Assembly (NCBI GenBank): GCA_029204225.1
Contig: CM055104.1
Location: 50,917,457-50,981,456, forward strand
DNA: 64,000 nucleotides
Source of the DNA: Diphasiastrum complanatum
Lineage: Eukaryota > Streptophyta > Lycopodiopsida > Lycopodiales > Lycopodiaceae
Direction: 5' to 3'
A program made the translations under genes and the position numbers. Each line of letters starts with the position of its first letter. The stretch's first letter is position 1. Positions 9,856-20,621 of this stretch are shown in pieces. Under the pieces are notes generated by a model that searched no databases, had not been told where the DNA came from, and saw only the letters and a program-made list of their open reading frames with translations.

Positions 9856-11301
9856 TCATTGCCACTTGAAACCATGAAAAGCATCAAGTGCTGGAGGAGG
9901 ATGTTGCCATTGAGGAACTGGCCCTGCCAAGAGGAGTGTCTGCAGCAAAGGTCCAGCCTGCATAACAGCTTGCAAAAGCTTCCCTTTTTCAGGCAGAGAT
10001 TTTAACATTACCTGGGGATCTGCCTCAGGTGGCTCAGGCAAATGTTTTGGAACTACGGTTGAAGATGGCTCCACAAGACTAAAACAAGGAGTACTTCCAG
10101 ATCCGATCCCACCTTTGAAAGTTTCATAAGAACAAGGAAATGCACTTGCATTCACTGGTGCTGAGGACAATTCTGTAGCTGAAAAAGCTGCTGCTGCTGC
10201 CGAAGCACATGAAAACCCCGAAATAGATGGGGCTAAGCTTTCTGCTTGACTTGTCAAATTCTCTTCTAAGAAACAGGGATAGGAAACTGCAGATGTGCAA
10301 ACACCTTCGGAGGATCCTTCCATTGCTGCTGTACAATTTGACAATACCCAAGGCTCCAGCATGCCATCTTCTTGCATTGAGGCTGCTGGATGTCCGTCAA
10401 ACTGAACAGATGATGCACTCTGTGCAAAATGCTGCTCTACGTCAAACTCAAATTTTCTTTTTGACCTGGGCACAGTTTTTTCTTGCAGTAGGTTGGATTG
10501 ACTACGATGCACTGGCTGGATTTGAGAATGCAGCTGCTCTGATTGCTGTGGCGAGTGAAATTGTTGCTGGTCTAATAATCTTGAGAATAGCTGCAGTTGC
10601 TTTGATTGTTCAAGCTGATCTCCTTGGCAGTTCTGCTGCCTGGATGCCAACTGCACTTTATGCTCATTCTGCTGGGAAAGATTGAGATGCCCTTGTTGCG
10701 AACAGAGCTTGTTCTCGTCTGATTGCCCACTCAACCATGCCTGCCCATGGCTCGCCGCTTCCTCAAACTCAGTGAGGGAGGATTGCAAGCTAGGAATGAG
10801 GGAAACGCGATTGAGCAGAAGCTGTAATCCCTTGTTGGCCTCATCCCTTTCTTGCTCTGCTTTTTTCAAAAGCTCTTCCAAATGCTTGATTCTGGCTTGG
10901 TGGAATTGTTCTTGAGTTTTTGCAGAGATTCGAGCGGATTCAAGCTCAAGTGAAGCACGCACCAGCAGATGCTTAAGCTCCTTCAGATTCTGCAAAACAT
11001 AAAAATAACTAATGAGTAATCTAAACTGATTCTTGTCATAAAACCAAAAACGCAAAACTTCTCAGAGACAAGAAATGGGCCTTGCAGAGCCCAAATAGAT
11101 TTTCACAAACTGTTGATGAAAGCAAGCTGATTGACGATGACCAATTCCACAAGATCTGAGCCATTTTGGGATGAGAATCTCAGTGAAAAAAGCAAGAGGA
11201 AGGGGGAGGGGTGGGGGACTCACCACCCGATCATGGCACCCCAAATCTGGCACAGGACATGCTGCATAATCCATCAACAGGGCACAATGGCTTGCCTCCA
11301 T
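9856..11301 (-). CDS. DUF1635-family protein, two exons
   Basis: Exon 1 is 11301-11224 (26 codons, MEASHCALLMDY...CHDRV) and ends at a GTGAGT donor. Exon 2 is 10989-9856 after a TTTTGCAG acceptor. Both junctions are phase 0, giving 403 residues. Residues 27 to about 100 form an amphipathic helix/coiled coil (LKELKHLLVRASLELES... KKAEQERDEANKGLQLLLNR), which is the signature of plant DUF1635. The middle is Gln- and Ser-rich, with an Ala-rich run near residue 275. Residues 358-387 carry the C-terminal block LPEKGKLLQAVMQAGPLLQT and LLLAGPVPQW, which I recall as conserved in this family. Molecular function is not established; the family is plant-specific. No stop or frameshift was seen, so the gene is probably functional. 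It is the clearest host gene here. Confidence 0.85.
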
Positions 11302-11544
11302 CTTCCCGTCCTCACACACTCAAAGTCAAACAAAACAGCTAAATAAGTGAGCTCATTTCTTCACTTCTGTGTGTCATCCAAACAGATGCAGCTTACAAGA
11401 TCATCCATAAACAAGGTGATAGATCATCTAATCATTCCAAACCCACCAGTTTCCTACTCTTTCCTGCTACTCTCGCTCACCTACACTCGCTCACGTATTC
11501 TCGCTCGATCGCTCCCTCGCTCGCTCTTCTCTTCTGTTCTCTTC

Positions 11545-11581
11545 TCTCCTCTCCTCCTCCTTCCAGCCAGCCCTCTTTATA
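11545..11581 (-). promoter_or_regulatory. TATA box of the DUF1635 gene
   Basis: The minus strand reads GAGTATAAAGAGGG, with TATAAAG at 11581-11575. Transcription would be expected to start about 30 bases further on, near 11545. The resulting leader to the ATG at 11301 is roughly 245 bases and is rich in GA/GAGC repeats (11460-11570), as in many plant 5' leaders. Start site inferred, not shown. Confidence 0.55.
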
Positions 11582-11599
11582 CTCTAAGCTCTCAGAACT

Positions 11600-12180
11600 G
11601 TAACAGACGCTAACAGAAAGATAACAGATTGTTATTTAAAGAATTAATTCTTAACAGGATAAAACTATGGTCAAGAGTCCAAAGTGCAACGAACTTACCC
11701 GCCCATTTATATCTAGTTCAACAATATACCTTTTCACACATTCACGTTATCCTATTCTGGCCGGTTCTAGTCAAGTGGATGCTCATATTGATACTCGAAC
11801 TAAGGGCAAAATATGGATTTTTTTTCCCCTGGTATTGATGTAGTATCAAATTGTTTTTGGTATCCAAAATTCACATATGTGATACGATTTATTCATTGTG
11901 TTCCAAATACGTTGGTGTACCAACAAAGTATTGGCTTTTCAAATCACTTGTATATTGCATTTAAAACAAAAGGTCACAACTTTAAATAGGTGCACACTAC
12001 CCTTAAAAAAAGTGACTTTCAACAATTTTCATGGTCAAACTCGATAACTACAATAGGAGAAGAGGGAGTTGTCATGTGCCATCTCTACCAAAGCCCTAAA
12101 CTATGTTCTATTGAAGGATTTACAACTCCAAACAATCCTAGAAAAGTGGCAGGGCATTCAAATTCATCTTATTCCTAATT
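11600..12180. other. Intergenic, no gene seen
   Basis: AT-rich sequence upstream of the DUF1635 promoter with only short open frames. It ends at the left LTR-like repeat of Gypsy derivative D. Confidence 0.4.
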
Positions 12181-12323
12181 TAGGCTGTTTGTGGCACCAC
12201 ACCCTTGATAGCTCTTGGCCTCTTTGGGCTCCAAGGCTTGGCATATGAGAAATTTATATGTGTTGGCCGATAGCCCTTGGCCGATAGCCCTTCATGGTTG
12301 TTCTAACACTTAGTCTTATGCTG

Positions 12324-12453
12324 TAACAAGAGAGATCGAAAAGTAGAGAGGGGTTAGAGGTGAAAGCATATGGGAGCGAGTCCCCCAATAACAAGAGAGA
12401 TCGAAAAGTAGAGAGGGGTTAGAAGTGAAAGCATATGGGAGCCAGTCCCCCCC
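12324..12453. repeat. Two tandem copies of a 65-bp unit
   Basis: The unit beginning TAACAAGAGAGATCGAAAAG at 12324 repeats at 12389 with only a few changes (for example GGAGCGAG versus GGAGCCAG). It lies inside the left LTR-like repeat of element D. Confidence 0.9.
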
Positions 12454-12689
12454 CAATACGCTACTCCACCTCTTGGTTGATTCGATTCCCTTGTAGCTTG
12501 GTGAGAAACACAAAATTACGCACTTAACACATAGCATCTTATGACAAGTTTGCATGCTAAAGCTAGATCAACAAGCTTCGATTGAGGCTAAATCATCAAG
12601 AAAATATATTACACATAGCTAGGATGAAACGTCACACATGCATAGAAAAAAGTCACATAATGAAAGACATAATCATAAGCATTATGCAC

Positions 12690-12692
<3 letters not shown>

Positions 12693-12784
<92 letters not shown>
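12693..12784. repeat. Compound microsatellite (TC)23(AC)23
   Basis: Forty-six bases of TC repeat are followed directly by forty-six bases of AC repeat. Its position within the left LTR of D corresponds to the CT repeat of the right LTR at 14229. Confidence 0.95.
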
Positions 12785-12786
<2 letters not shown>

Positions 12787-12884
12787 TTTTAAGTCACAAT
12801 AAAAGAGAACTCAAATTTTGCATTTTACAAATGAAGTTGTAGAACAAAGAAAAATTACATAGTTCAAGTTTTCTTTGAGAAGTG

Positions 12885-13740
12885 GAGATTGGATTACATT
12901 GGTCCCATTCACCCATTAACACGCAGTATGCAGGCTAGATACATCATCGTGGCCATGGATTATCTCACCAAAGGGATTGAAGTAAACGTCAGTGCGATTG
13001 GCAGATGCTAGATCTATGGCCCACTTCAAATGTCGGATAGAGATAGTCAGCGACAAAGGAAGTCACTTCATAAATAAAACAATGAAATTTTATTTGAAGA
13101 GTTCTTTATTATTCATCGATTCACTACACCATATTACCCAAGGGAAATTGGCCAGGTATAATGTTCAAATAAGATGTTATGCAACATTATGACCAAAATT
13201 GTCAAAACAAGCAATATTCGATTCGATTGGGAGCCCAAGTTATCCACAACTCTCTCGGCGTTCATGACAGCTTATATGGGCCATAGTAATCAAACACCCT
13301 TCCAATTAATATGTGGTCAAGATGTCGTAATTCCCACTAAAATCTTAGTCCCATCCCTCAGGATCGTGGCTAAAGAAAAATTGGATGAATCCAGATTGCT
13401 ATAGCTACATCATGCAACATTACATGAGCTGTGTGAAACAAGACTATTGGCTACAGAAAGTACACACCACAAGACTTGCATGATTGCCATCTACACAAGA
13501 ATAATCGTAATTTCGAAGATCCTATACTAATGTACAAAAGCAAGATGATCAAATAAAGGTTGAATTTTGTTGATGAAGGACCCTACAAGATCAAGAAAAT
13601 ATTATCTTAAGGGGCAATAACACAGAGCAGTTGGATTGCACTTCATTCAACACACCAGTCAATGGTAGTCGATTACGTAAGTATTGAGCACCACAAGCTT
13701 TCTCGTCAACAATACAATAAAGCCATAAAGAATGTACAAC
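12885..13740 (+). pseudogene. Gypsy integrase remnant of D
   Basis: The plus strand encodes GPIHPLTRSMQARYIIVAMD, then with frame breaks DRDSQRQRKSL, TTPYYPREIGQ, and an open piece 13174-13404 with NIMTKIVKTSN, TPFQLICGQDVVIPTKILVP and KEKLDESRLL. This is Ty3/Gypsy integrase catalytic core and downstream region, closely related to copies 3 and 4. Several stops and frameshifts make it inactive. It starts directly after the left LTR, so all upstream pol domains were deleted. Confidence 0.75.
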
Positions 13741-14226
13741 TATAAATCACACTACCAACTGTACATACTCCAATTCTATTGTTGGATAGGCCAGCAAAGG
13801 TTGTAAAGTCACAACAAGGGTTAAAAACTAGCTCTTGGCCTCTTTGGGTTCCAAGGCTTAAAAAAGAAGGAAAACCTACCTACATTGGCTTAAAGCCCAT
13901 GGTTCAAATCTAGCACCTACAATGCTACTAATAAAGAGAGGAGGAGGAAGGGAGGGACAAACCACAAAAGAGAATGGAAGCCAATCTTCCTATGCGCAAA
14001 TTCATCGCTTGGCTAGTTTTGACCCGCATAGCTCATCGATGGTGGTGAATGCTTGAATCTTTGGCTATAGCGTTCTATGGAAAGGGATTAGGCATAATTG
14101 AACCTACAAACTACAATAGATCTAAACTAACAAGGGGGGATATTGCGCATGATTAACGATCTAGGCATCATATGCATGCATAATAGAAAAGCAAGCATCA
14201 AACATAAAGCATGGCACTTACCTCAC

Positions 14227-14228
<2 letters not shown>

Positions 14229-14313
<85 letters not shown>
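14229..14313. repeat. (CT)n microsatellite, 85 bp
   Basis: Uninterrupted CT dinucleotide run in the right LTR-like repeat of D. Confidence 0.95.
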
Positions 14314-14316
<3 letters not shown>

Positions 14317-14400
14317 ATTCACAAAACACCATAGGAGGGAACTCAACTCTTCGATTGATCAAATGAAACTTGACAATGTGGGATACAAAAGATCTGGCCC

Positions 14401-15246
14401 TTATATAGTTGGGTCCAAAAGAGTTGAAGTGGCATTTGCTTATTGTCTCATTTCTAAGACTTTTGAATATAAGTTAACTTGCCTTTATTTATTTTACAAG
14501 TAATTGTACTTTACAATGTCTTTTACCTTTTCTATTTGAGCTGTGCCACATTAATTTCCTATTGTGCTTCAATGCACATCTAACTAACTTCTTTCTTCTA
14601 TTGCAAGATTTGATGCTAGGTGATACATTGATGGTGGTATAGGATCAAGGATCTGTGTTGATTTGATAGATCTACTTGAATTCAATTCTACAAGAATCTA
14701 CTTGGACCAACTTGGATCTTTATTTGGTTAAAGAGTGCTGCTTCAGATGGTGGATTGTTGATCTGCATTGATTTGCTAAATTTGTCGGATCGGCTTGGAT
14801 TTTGATCCTTAGAAAAAGAATGAAGCTGAATGTAAAAAGAGGAGTGGAAGTTAGAGAGGAAATAGAAAATGACAGAGATCCTAAGAGGTGGGCTTTTCAC
14901 CATCATTTTTATGGCCCTTCTAGATTGTATATGAGAAGGAGGGTGAGAAAATGGCAAGAGAATGTATATTGCCGCTATTTTAAAATAATCAAAAAATAAT
15001 AAACATAAAAATAAGAAGACAAGAAGGAAAATATGTTGTACAACAAGTAACAAAAAATTAGCCCTTTTCATTTCTTTTTTCTAGAATTCTTTTCTATGAT
15101 TTTTCTTTTTCTCTTTTGTTTTTTTTTAATGTATATAATACATTGGAAAGTGGTGACCCTCTTATTCTTTTCAAAGATTGTAAAATGGATGAAGTAGAAA
15201 TGGTGTTACCAAGGCCCAAAAGATTACACAATGAGGATCTCTTTTC
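14401..15246. other. No recognisable gene
   Basis: AT-rich region with T-runs near 15090-15130. A 127-codon minus-strand frame (15071-14688) is hydrophobic and of low complexity with no family resemblance. It ends at the truncation point of Copia B. Confidence 0.4.
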
Positions 15247-17910
15247 TTAAACTCACTCTGCTTCTGTGGTGGAAAGAGCAGTCCGCATCCACATAGCCAC
15301 ACAACTCAGGTAAACCATCATGCTTCCTGTAAATCAAGCCATACTCTGAAGTGCCTTTCACATAACGCAAAATGCGTTTAGCTGCCTTCCAATGCGTTTC
15401 CGTAGGTGCTGCCATAAACTGACTTACAATGCCAACAACATAGCATATATCTGGTCTAGTCGTGGTAAGGTAAATCAAGCTCCCTACTAGCTGTCTATAT
15501 AGCGTAGCATCAAATGACTGTGACTCATCAAGCTTAGGAAGCTTTTTACCTGGTTCAATAGGAGTGTTTACTGGTTTGCAATCCAACCTAAACCTGTGCA
15601 GCAACTCTTTGACATATTTCACCTGTGTCAAACCCACTTCATGTCCTTTTTGCCACACTTCTACTCCAAGGCAGTAATGCATCAGGCTGAGATCTGTCAT
15701 CTCAAATTGTTCCATGAGGTCTTTCTTGATCATGTCTATCATCTCTTGATTATTTCCCGTAATAATCAAGTCATCAACATAAAGAGCAATCAAAGAAACC
15801 ATACCATCAAAGCATAAGACATATAGATTTGGGTGAGAATTTGTTCTCACCATCCCCTTTGAATGAAAGTAGGCATCAATCCTGCTATACCATGCATGTG
15901 GTGCTTGTTTAAGAACATAAAACGCTTTCTTCAAGCGACATACTTTATTTTCCCGTCCTTTCATTACAAAGCCTTCAGGTTGATCCATGAACACTTCTTC
16001 TTCTAACTCACCATTTAGAAAAGCAGATTTCACATCCATCTGATGCAAAGGCCAACCAAAATGTGAAGCTAAAGCAATAAGTAGATGTAGAGTATTCCAC
16101 TTACAAACTGGCGCAAAGGTCTCCTCATAGTCGATGCCTTTATTTTGTGCGTACCCTTTGATCACCAATCTTGCTTTGTGCTTTGCTATACTTCCATCTG
16201 CATGGTACTTAGTCATGTATACCCATTTGCAACCAATGGGTTTCTTGCCAACTGGTGGTTCTATTAAGGCCCATGTGCTATGCTTAGCAATTGACTCCAT
16301 CTCCTCTCCCATGGCCTTGACCCAAATGTCATCATCCTTCGCTTCACCATAAGTCGAAGGTCCTTTGCTTTGAATAATGCTAGATAAGAGAGCATAATTT
16401 GCTTCATACCTTTCAGGTAGTATTTTCTCTCTTGTTGATCTTCGTAGCACTCCCTGGTTAGATGATCCTGGAAAGTCATCTATGTCGCAGCTCTCCATCA
16501 ATCTCTCAAACCACTTAGGGAGCTTTCTGTCAGGTGATCGGCTTCTTGGTGAAAATGTATCCCACGGTACATCCTTCTCCTTGTGTTTGTCACCTGCAAC
16601 TTCAATCCTTCTTGCACCAAAAGGTTTGTCCCTACCTCTCCAACCTGTTTCTTGAGGTTGAGTAGTAGTATCTTAAGATGTATCCTCATGTTCATCACTC
16701 GGAAGATCAATGAATGGATCATCATCAGGAGGTATCCTCATTCCCACTGGATGTGTCTATCTTCTCAGCATCCTCGTCTTCATACATCTTGGATTCATCA
16801 AAGATAACATCATGACTTATATGAATTTCGTTTTCGATTGGATCAAAACAACTATAGCCCTTCACACGATCATCATATCCTAGGAATATGCACTTGATAG
16901 CTTCTACATCAAGTTTACGTCTCTCTTCCTTAGCAATGTGTACAAAGGCCTTACATTCAAAGATTTGCAAGTGGTTCACCTTTGGCTTCTTCTTCGTGAA
17001 TGCTTCCTCAGGTGTCTTTGGTATGGCAATGGTAGGACTTCTATTTTGAAGATAGACTGCTGTGCTACATGCTTCTGACCAAAAATCTTTTGGTAGTTTC
17101 ATCTCAGCTAGCATAGATTTGGCACTTTCCACAATCGTACGATTCTTGTGCTCAGCTAAGGACATGGTCCTCATAGGCCCGCATAAATCTGTGTGGATTA
17201 AATCCAGGATGTTCTTTGGTCTTGCAACACCCCCTTTATTGAACTTCTCTCAATGCTGCTTCCCGTATACACAAGATTCGCACATCGATTTCAAGTGATC
17301 TTCTATGGTAGGCAATCCTGTTACCATCTCCAATTTTCTCATCAAACTGAGGCTTCCCAAGTTCAAGTGACCAAGCCTCTTGTGACACAACTCAGTTTGC
17401 GAAGGAATGAACGATACAAGTCCATGTTGCCCCTTGATTGTAGCATTCAAACTGTACAATTTTGTATTGGGCTCTCTTACTCCATTCGCAATAACTTTGA
17501 ACTTTTGGTTTGCATCCTTCACAAAGCAACAATCATGGGCGAATTCTACTTTCAACTTTTGATCAGTAATGTCTCCAACAGAAAGTAGATTTTTCTTCAA
17601 ACTTGGTACGTAAAGTACCTCCCTGATCATCCTGCTTTTGCCATCAGGTAGTTGGATTAAAACTGTGCCTATCCCCTTATGCACACCTCACCATTTGGTT
17701 GTGAAATAGATGTTCCATTATCCAACACCTTCAAACTACTGAACCAATTCTTGTTACCTGTCATGTGTCTTGTGGCTCCTGAGTCAATATACCATGCTTG
17801 ATCATCTTGATTAGATGACAATGCAGATATGAAGATGCTAGAGTCTTCAATCTCACCCTCATCGACAACAATTGGCGAGGGCTGGCCACATAACTCCTGA
17901 TTGATTCCGA
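15247..17910 (-). pseudogene. Copia B pol remnant, sister of A
   Basis: On the minus strand the order is: protease (about 17795, WYIDSGATRHM), pre-integrase (17684-17250), integrase zinc-binding and start of core (DLIHTDLCGPMRTMSL), a jump to the integrase C-terminal half (AEHKNRTIVESAKSMLAEMK, 17174 onward), then a 425-codon open frame (16501-15224) with RT (QMDVKSAFLNGELEEEVFMD, YVDDLIITG) and the start of RNase H (GYVDAD). RNase H is broken by a roughly 100-bp deletion and the element ends at 15247 with no LTR. The catalytic centre of integrase is deleted, while RT looks nearly intact. The upstream boundary with the Gypsy fragment is between about 17873 and 17920. Confidence 0.88.
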
Positions 17911-19490
17911 AGTTTTCTCAAAAATGGTAACTCTCTATGCCGGTTGCTCTCCCAATGCAAGTATTTGTCCAATTCTTTGTCGGCCTCTATCTCTGAGATC
18001 TTGAACTTAAGGACCCAACCACCATGCGAGAACTCATGCGGATGTTGTGATAAGAAACTCTGGATCCAGTCCTTGATGCTGATGGGCCTTCTAAATAACG
18101 GTGTGGTCCTTGATGAGGATGGACCCACTGTCACTGCCTGTGAAACTGGTGATGGTTCTTCTATTTCTGGAGCTCCCCCCTGGTCCATGCACGAATCCAA
18201 CCCTGTATCCATTGGTACATCCTCTTGGTGCGTAGGGGAGAATTGTGGCATGACCGGTACTGGGATTTGTGGTCCGGCTTCCAACACTTGAGCAACTACT
18301 TTTTCATAGTCATTGATAGTTGCTTTAGCCTTTGCCAACTCAATTGAAGCTGCTCCTTTGAACCTGTCAAAACGGCCTTGGAATCCTTGAAGGGCCACTT
18401 TGTAAGTTTTCACTTTCTTGAACAAATACGTGATCTCTGTCGGTGTTACCGGATGATCTGATATTTGTGTCTAAAGATACGCATCATGCTCAAGGGTGGT
18501 TGCATCCAATTCACCTTGGAGATGTGTGTGATCTTGCTCTGCCATCTGTAGTTGACCTTGTAGCAGTTGCACCTATTGCTTTGCATCCTACAAGGCCTTG
18601 TCCACTTGATCTTGTGCGGTTGTCAGGGCATTCTACAGGGAGCTGACATAGCCTTCGAGGTGATCAGCCTGTTGCTGTGCCATCTTCTTTTCAACTTCAG
18701 ATTTTTTTTCGTGTTGCTTGACGATCTTCAATTCTCTATCCAAATGAACAATCTTCTAGTTGATAAGAGTATTTTCGGATCCCATGTCAGAAATTCCATT
18801 TTTTTTTCTTATCCAACATATACTGGATCACTTGCGCAAGGCTTGAGACCAAACCAAGAGCATCACCAAAATCTACTATCATGGAGGCGGCAGCAGCATA
18901 CCATCCTTGGTTGGTGTGAAATAGGTGCCGGTGATTATTCTTCTTCAAAAACATATTCTTCTTCAAAGCCCTCAAGCACTGTGGCGTCGAACTGCTTCGA
19001 TGATTTCACAGCTTGGTCGACCCGAAGTGTGACTGGGCTGTCTTCAGCTTGAAGTGTCTGGCATGAATCTTCAACACCAACAGTAGTATCATGGATTTGT
19101 TCGAATCCTCTTCTAGGAGATTGGAGTTCAAATGGCATAGGGCTCTGGAGCATTTCAAAAACTTCAGAGGCCCCAAGGGGGTCGAAATCATCGAACATAT
19201 CCATAAAGTATTGTGTGTTTGGTGAAATAGCTTCGGTGTGCGGGGGTGAGGCGGCATGGGCAGCTGTGATGGGAATGGTAGCCCCAATAGTCACATATTG
19301 TCCTTGAGTGGAAGCAGAGGCAAGGGAAGCATCAGAGACAGGGGGAATAGAAAGTTCAGTGCGAACAATAGTAGGGGGAGGAAGCGCAGTTGGCGATGTA
19401 TGCCTAGTACGACATCGTGATGCGGAAGGCGAGTTAGGAAGGACGATCTCGCTGTGTGGACGACGTCAACTATGTGAACTGGAGGCCTGG
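17911..19490 (-). pseudogene. Gypsy extra ORF (aORF), copy 2, C-terminal two thirds
   Basis: Minus-strand frames 19294-18935 and 18425-17859 match copy 3 in the acidic segment (ISPNTQYFMDM, DPLGASEVFEML, FDATVLEGFEEEYVFEEE) and in the coiled-coil segment in broken frames between 18930 and 18440. The 188-codon C-terminal frame (MFKKVKTYKVALQGFQGRFD...) holds a coiled region, a Pro/Ser-rich stretch and a C-terminal block with RRPISIKDWIQSFLSQHP and DKELDKYLHW. I recognise no family. The N-terminal third is missing: integrase sequence at 19491 joins directly to the middle of the ORF. Confidence 0.6.
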
Positions 19491-19575
19491 TTGGCTTCAA
19501 CCCACTTGGTCATATAATCAGTTGCTACGATAATGTATCGGGCCTGAGATCCTTGCACAACAGGATGAATAGGAA
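19491..19575 (-). pseudogene. Gypsy integrase scrap of copy 2
   Basis: The minus strand encodes GSQARYIIVATDYMTKWVE, identical in sense to integrase of copy 3 at about 26035-26095. It shows that the adjacent aORF fragment came from the same Gypsy family. Confidence 0.75.
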
Positions 19576-19577
19576 AA

Positions 19578-20495
19578 GTGATTGTGAATAGAGATGTCAT
19601 GTTGCATGAAGATTCAATCTTGGAAGAGGCCGAGATCAAGGCTTCTCAAGAAGCATCACAAGTTATCTTTTTTGAAGGTATTCAAGTTATGATGGGGCCA
19701 AGGTGTGAGGAGGAGTTTTTTCTTCATATGATTTCAAGAAGATCTTCAAGATGCATGGCCGAGTCTTTATGGCTCACCTTACATGGCAAAGAGGGGCATC
19801 TTTCATGTTGTATATACTACAACACATTCATATATGCTTCTCTTCATTTGCTTGAAATGCTATCTTGCTTCATTGAATTTTTTGGATCTCAAAGTTCAAG
19901 AAAACCTATACTAGTTTTGTATGATGCTTATGGTATGGACATGTTTCTTGTCATTATTGAATTAGATATGTTTTCAATACTTTTTGAAAGCAAGATATTG
20001 TATTGTCAAAAGTATGCTCTTGGTTCTAGTAAGAACAAGATTGATCTTGGTACTCACTTTTTTGAAAATCATGTTTTCACATGTTTTGAGGCAAATTGTA
20101 AACTCCTCTTGAGATTAAGTGAAGCATCCAAAGTGGACACTTACATCCTTGAGAGAGTAGCTAGCCTAAAAAAGATCAAGGTAGTCTTTGATATCAAGAT
20201 TAGATCCATCATGGATATAGTTCATTGTATGTGGACTAGTCAAGCTAGAAAGCATAATCTTGATAATCATCATTGTTTCACATCTTATGATCTTGATCTC
20301 CATGATCCTTATGAGGCTTGGAAGCCTCAAATTTCTCTATTTATGGTGCATCCATCATGCAAGTGGAACTTTCAAATCAAAGATCATCATCAATCATGGA
20401 GGAAGCCCATGATCATAGTGGCATATTGGTGGAGCACTCTTCAAAGGCATTGGCAAGAGATCTCTACCAAAGAGATCTTATCATGGATATGGTGA
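19578..20495 (+). CDS. 305-residue ORF of unknown function inside a Copia shell
   Basis: An uninterrupted 305-codon frame in AT-rich DNA. The first about 25 residues (MIVNRDVMLHEDSILEEAEI) read like the end of a Copia integrase (xRDVxFHE). The remaining about 280 residues contain no RT motif (no [12 protein letters not shown] or similar) although RT should follow. The segment is rich in Phe, Leu, His and Trp (for example LHLLEMLSCFIEFFGSQSS and DHHQSWRKPMIIVAYWWS). Downstream is a Copia RNase H tail and LTR. It may be a captured host sequence or a non-homologous cargo. The ATG is internal to the former integrase frame, so it may not be a true start. Not identified. Confidence 0.5.
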   Translation: MIVNRDVMLHEDSILEEAEIKASQEASQVIFFEGIQVMMGPRCEEEFFLHMISRRSSRCMAESLWLTLHGKEGHLSCCIYYNTFIYASLHLLEMLSCFIEFFGSQSSRKPILVLYDAYGMDMFLVIIELDMFSILFESKILYCQKYALGSSKNKIDLGTHFFENHVFTCFEANCKLLLRLSEASKVDTYILERVASLKKIKVVFDIKIRSIMDIVHCMWTSQARKHNLDNHHCFTSYDLDLHDPYEAWKPQISLFMVHPSCKWNFQIKDHHQSWRKPMIIVAYWWSTLQRHWQEISTKEILSWIW

Positions 20496-20499
20496 GGGT

Positions 20500-20621
20500 G
20501 CTGCTATGATGGATCCCTTGGCTGATCTTCACTTCTTATGCATACCAAAGGAACCATTCAAAAAGATTTACAAACTTCTCAAGTGATCTAGTACCTTTCC
20601 AAGCTATTTTTTGAGGAGGAG
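20500..20621 (+). pseudogene. Copia RNase H tail and purine tract
   Basis: A short stretch encodes ADLHFLCIPKEPFKKIYKLL, matching the C-terminal end of Copia RNase H (IPKEPFxKxxxLL). TTGAGGAGGAG at 20611-20621 is the polypurine tract directly before the LTR. Confidence 0.6.

Larger units (their letters stand above)
12181..14400 (+). mobile_element. Ty3/Gypsy deletion derivative D
   Basis: An integrase remnant (12885-13740) is flanked by two related repeats, about 12181-12880 and 13780-14400. Both repeats share TAGCTCTTGGCCTCTTTGG (12211 and 13830), then diverged sequence ending in a long CT microsatellite, which suggests degraded LTRs. Gag, protease, RT and RNase H are missing. Exact LTR ends could not be fixed. 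Confidence 0.55.

Noticed and set aside
10227-10915. Long plus-strand frames (152 and 77 codons) around 10.2-10.9 kb
   Set aside because: They lie antisense to the DUF1635 exon 2, whose frame, splice sites and conserved blocks are convincing.
14143-14334. 63-codon frame with Leu-Ser repeats
   Set aside because: Artefact of the (CT)n microsatellite.
14688-15071. 127-codon hydrophobic minus-strand frame
   Set aside because: Low-complexity AT-rich translation with no domain, start context or neighbours to support a gene.
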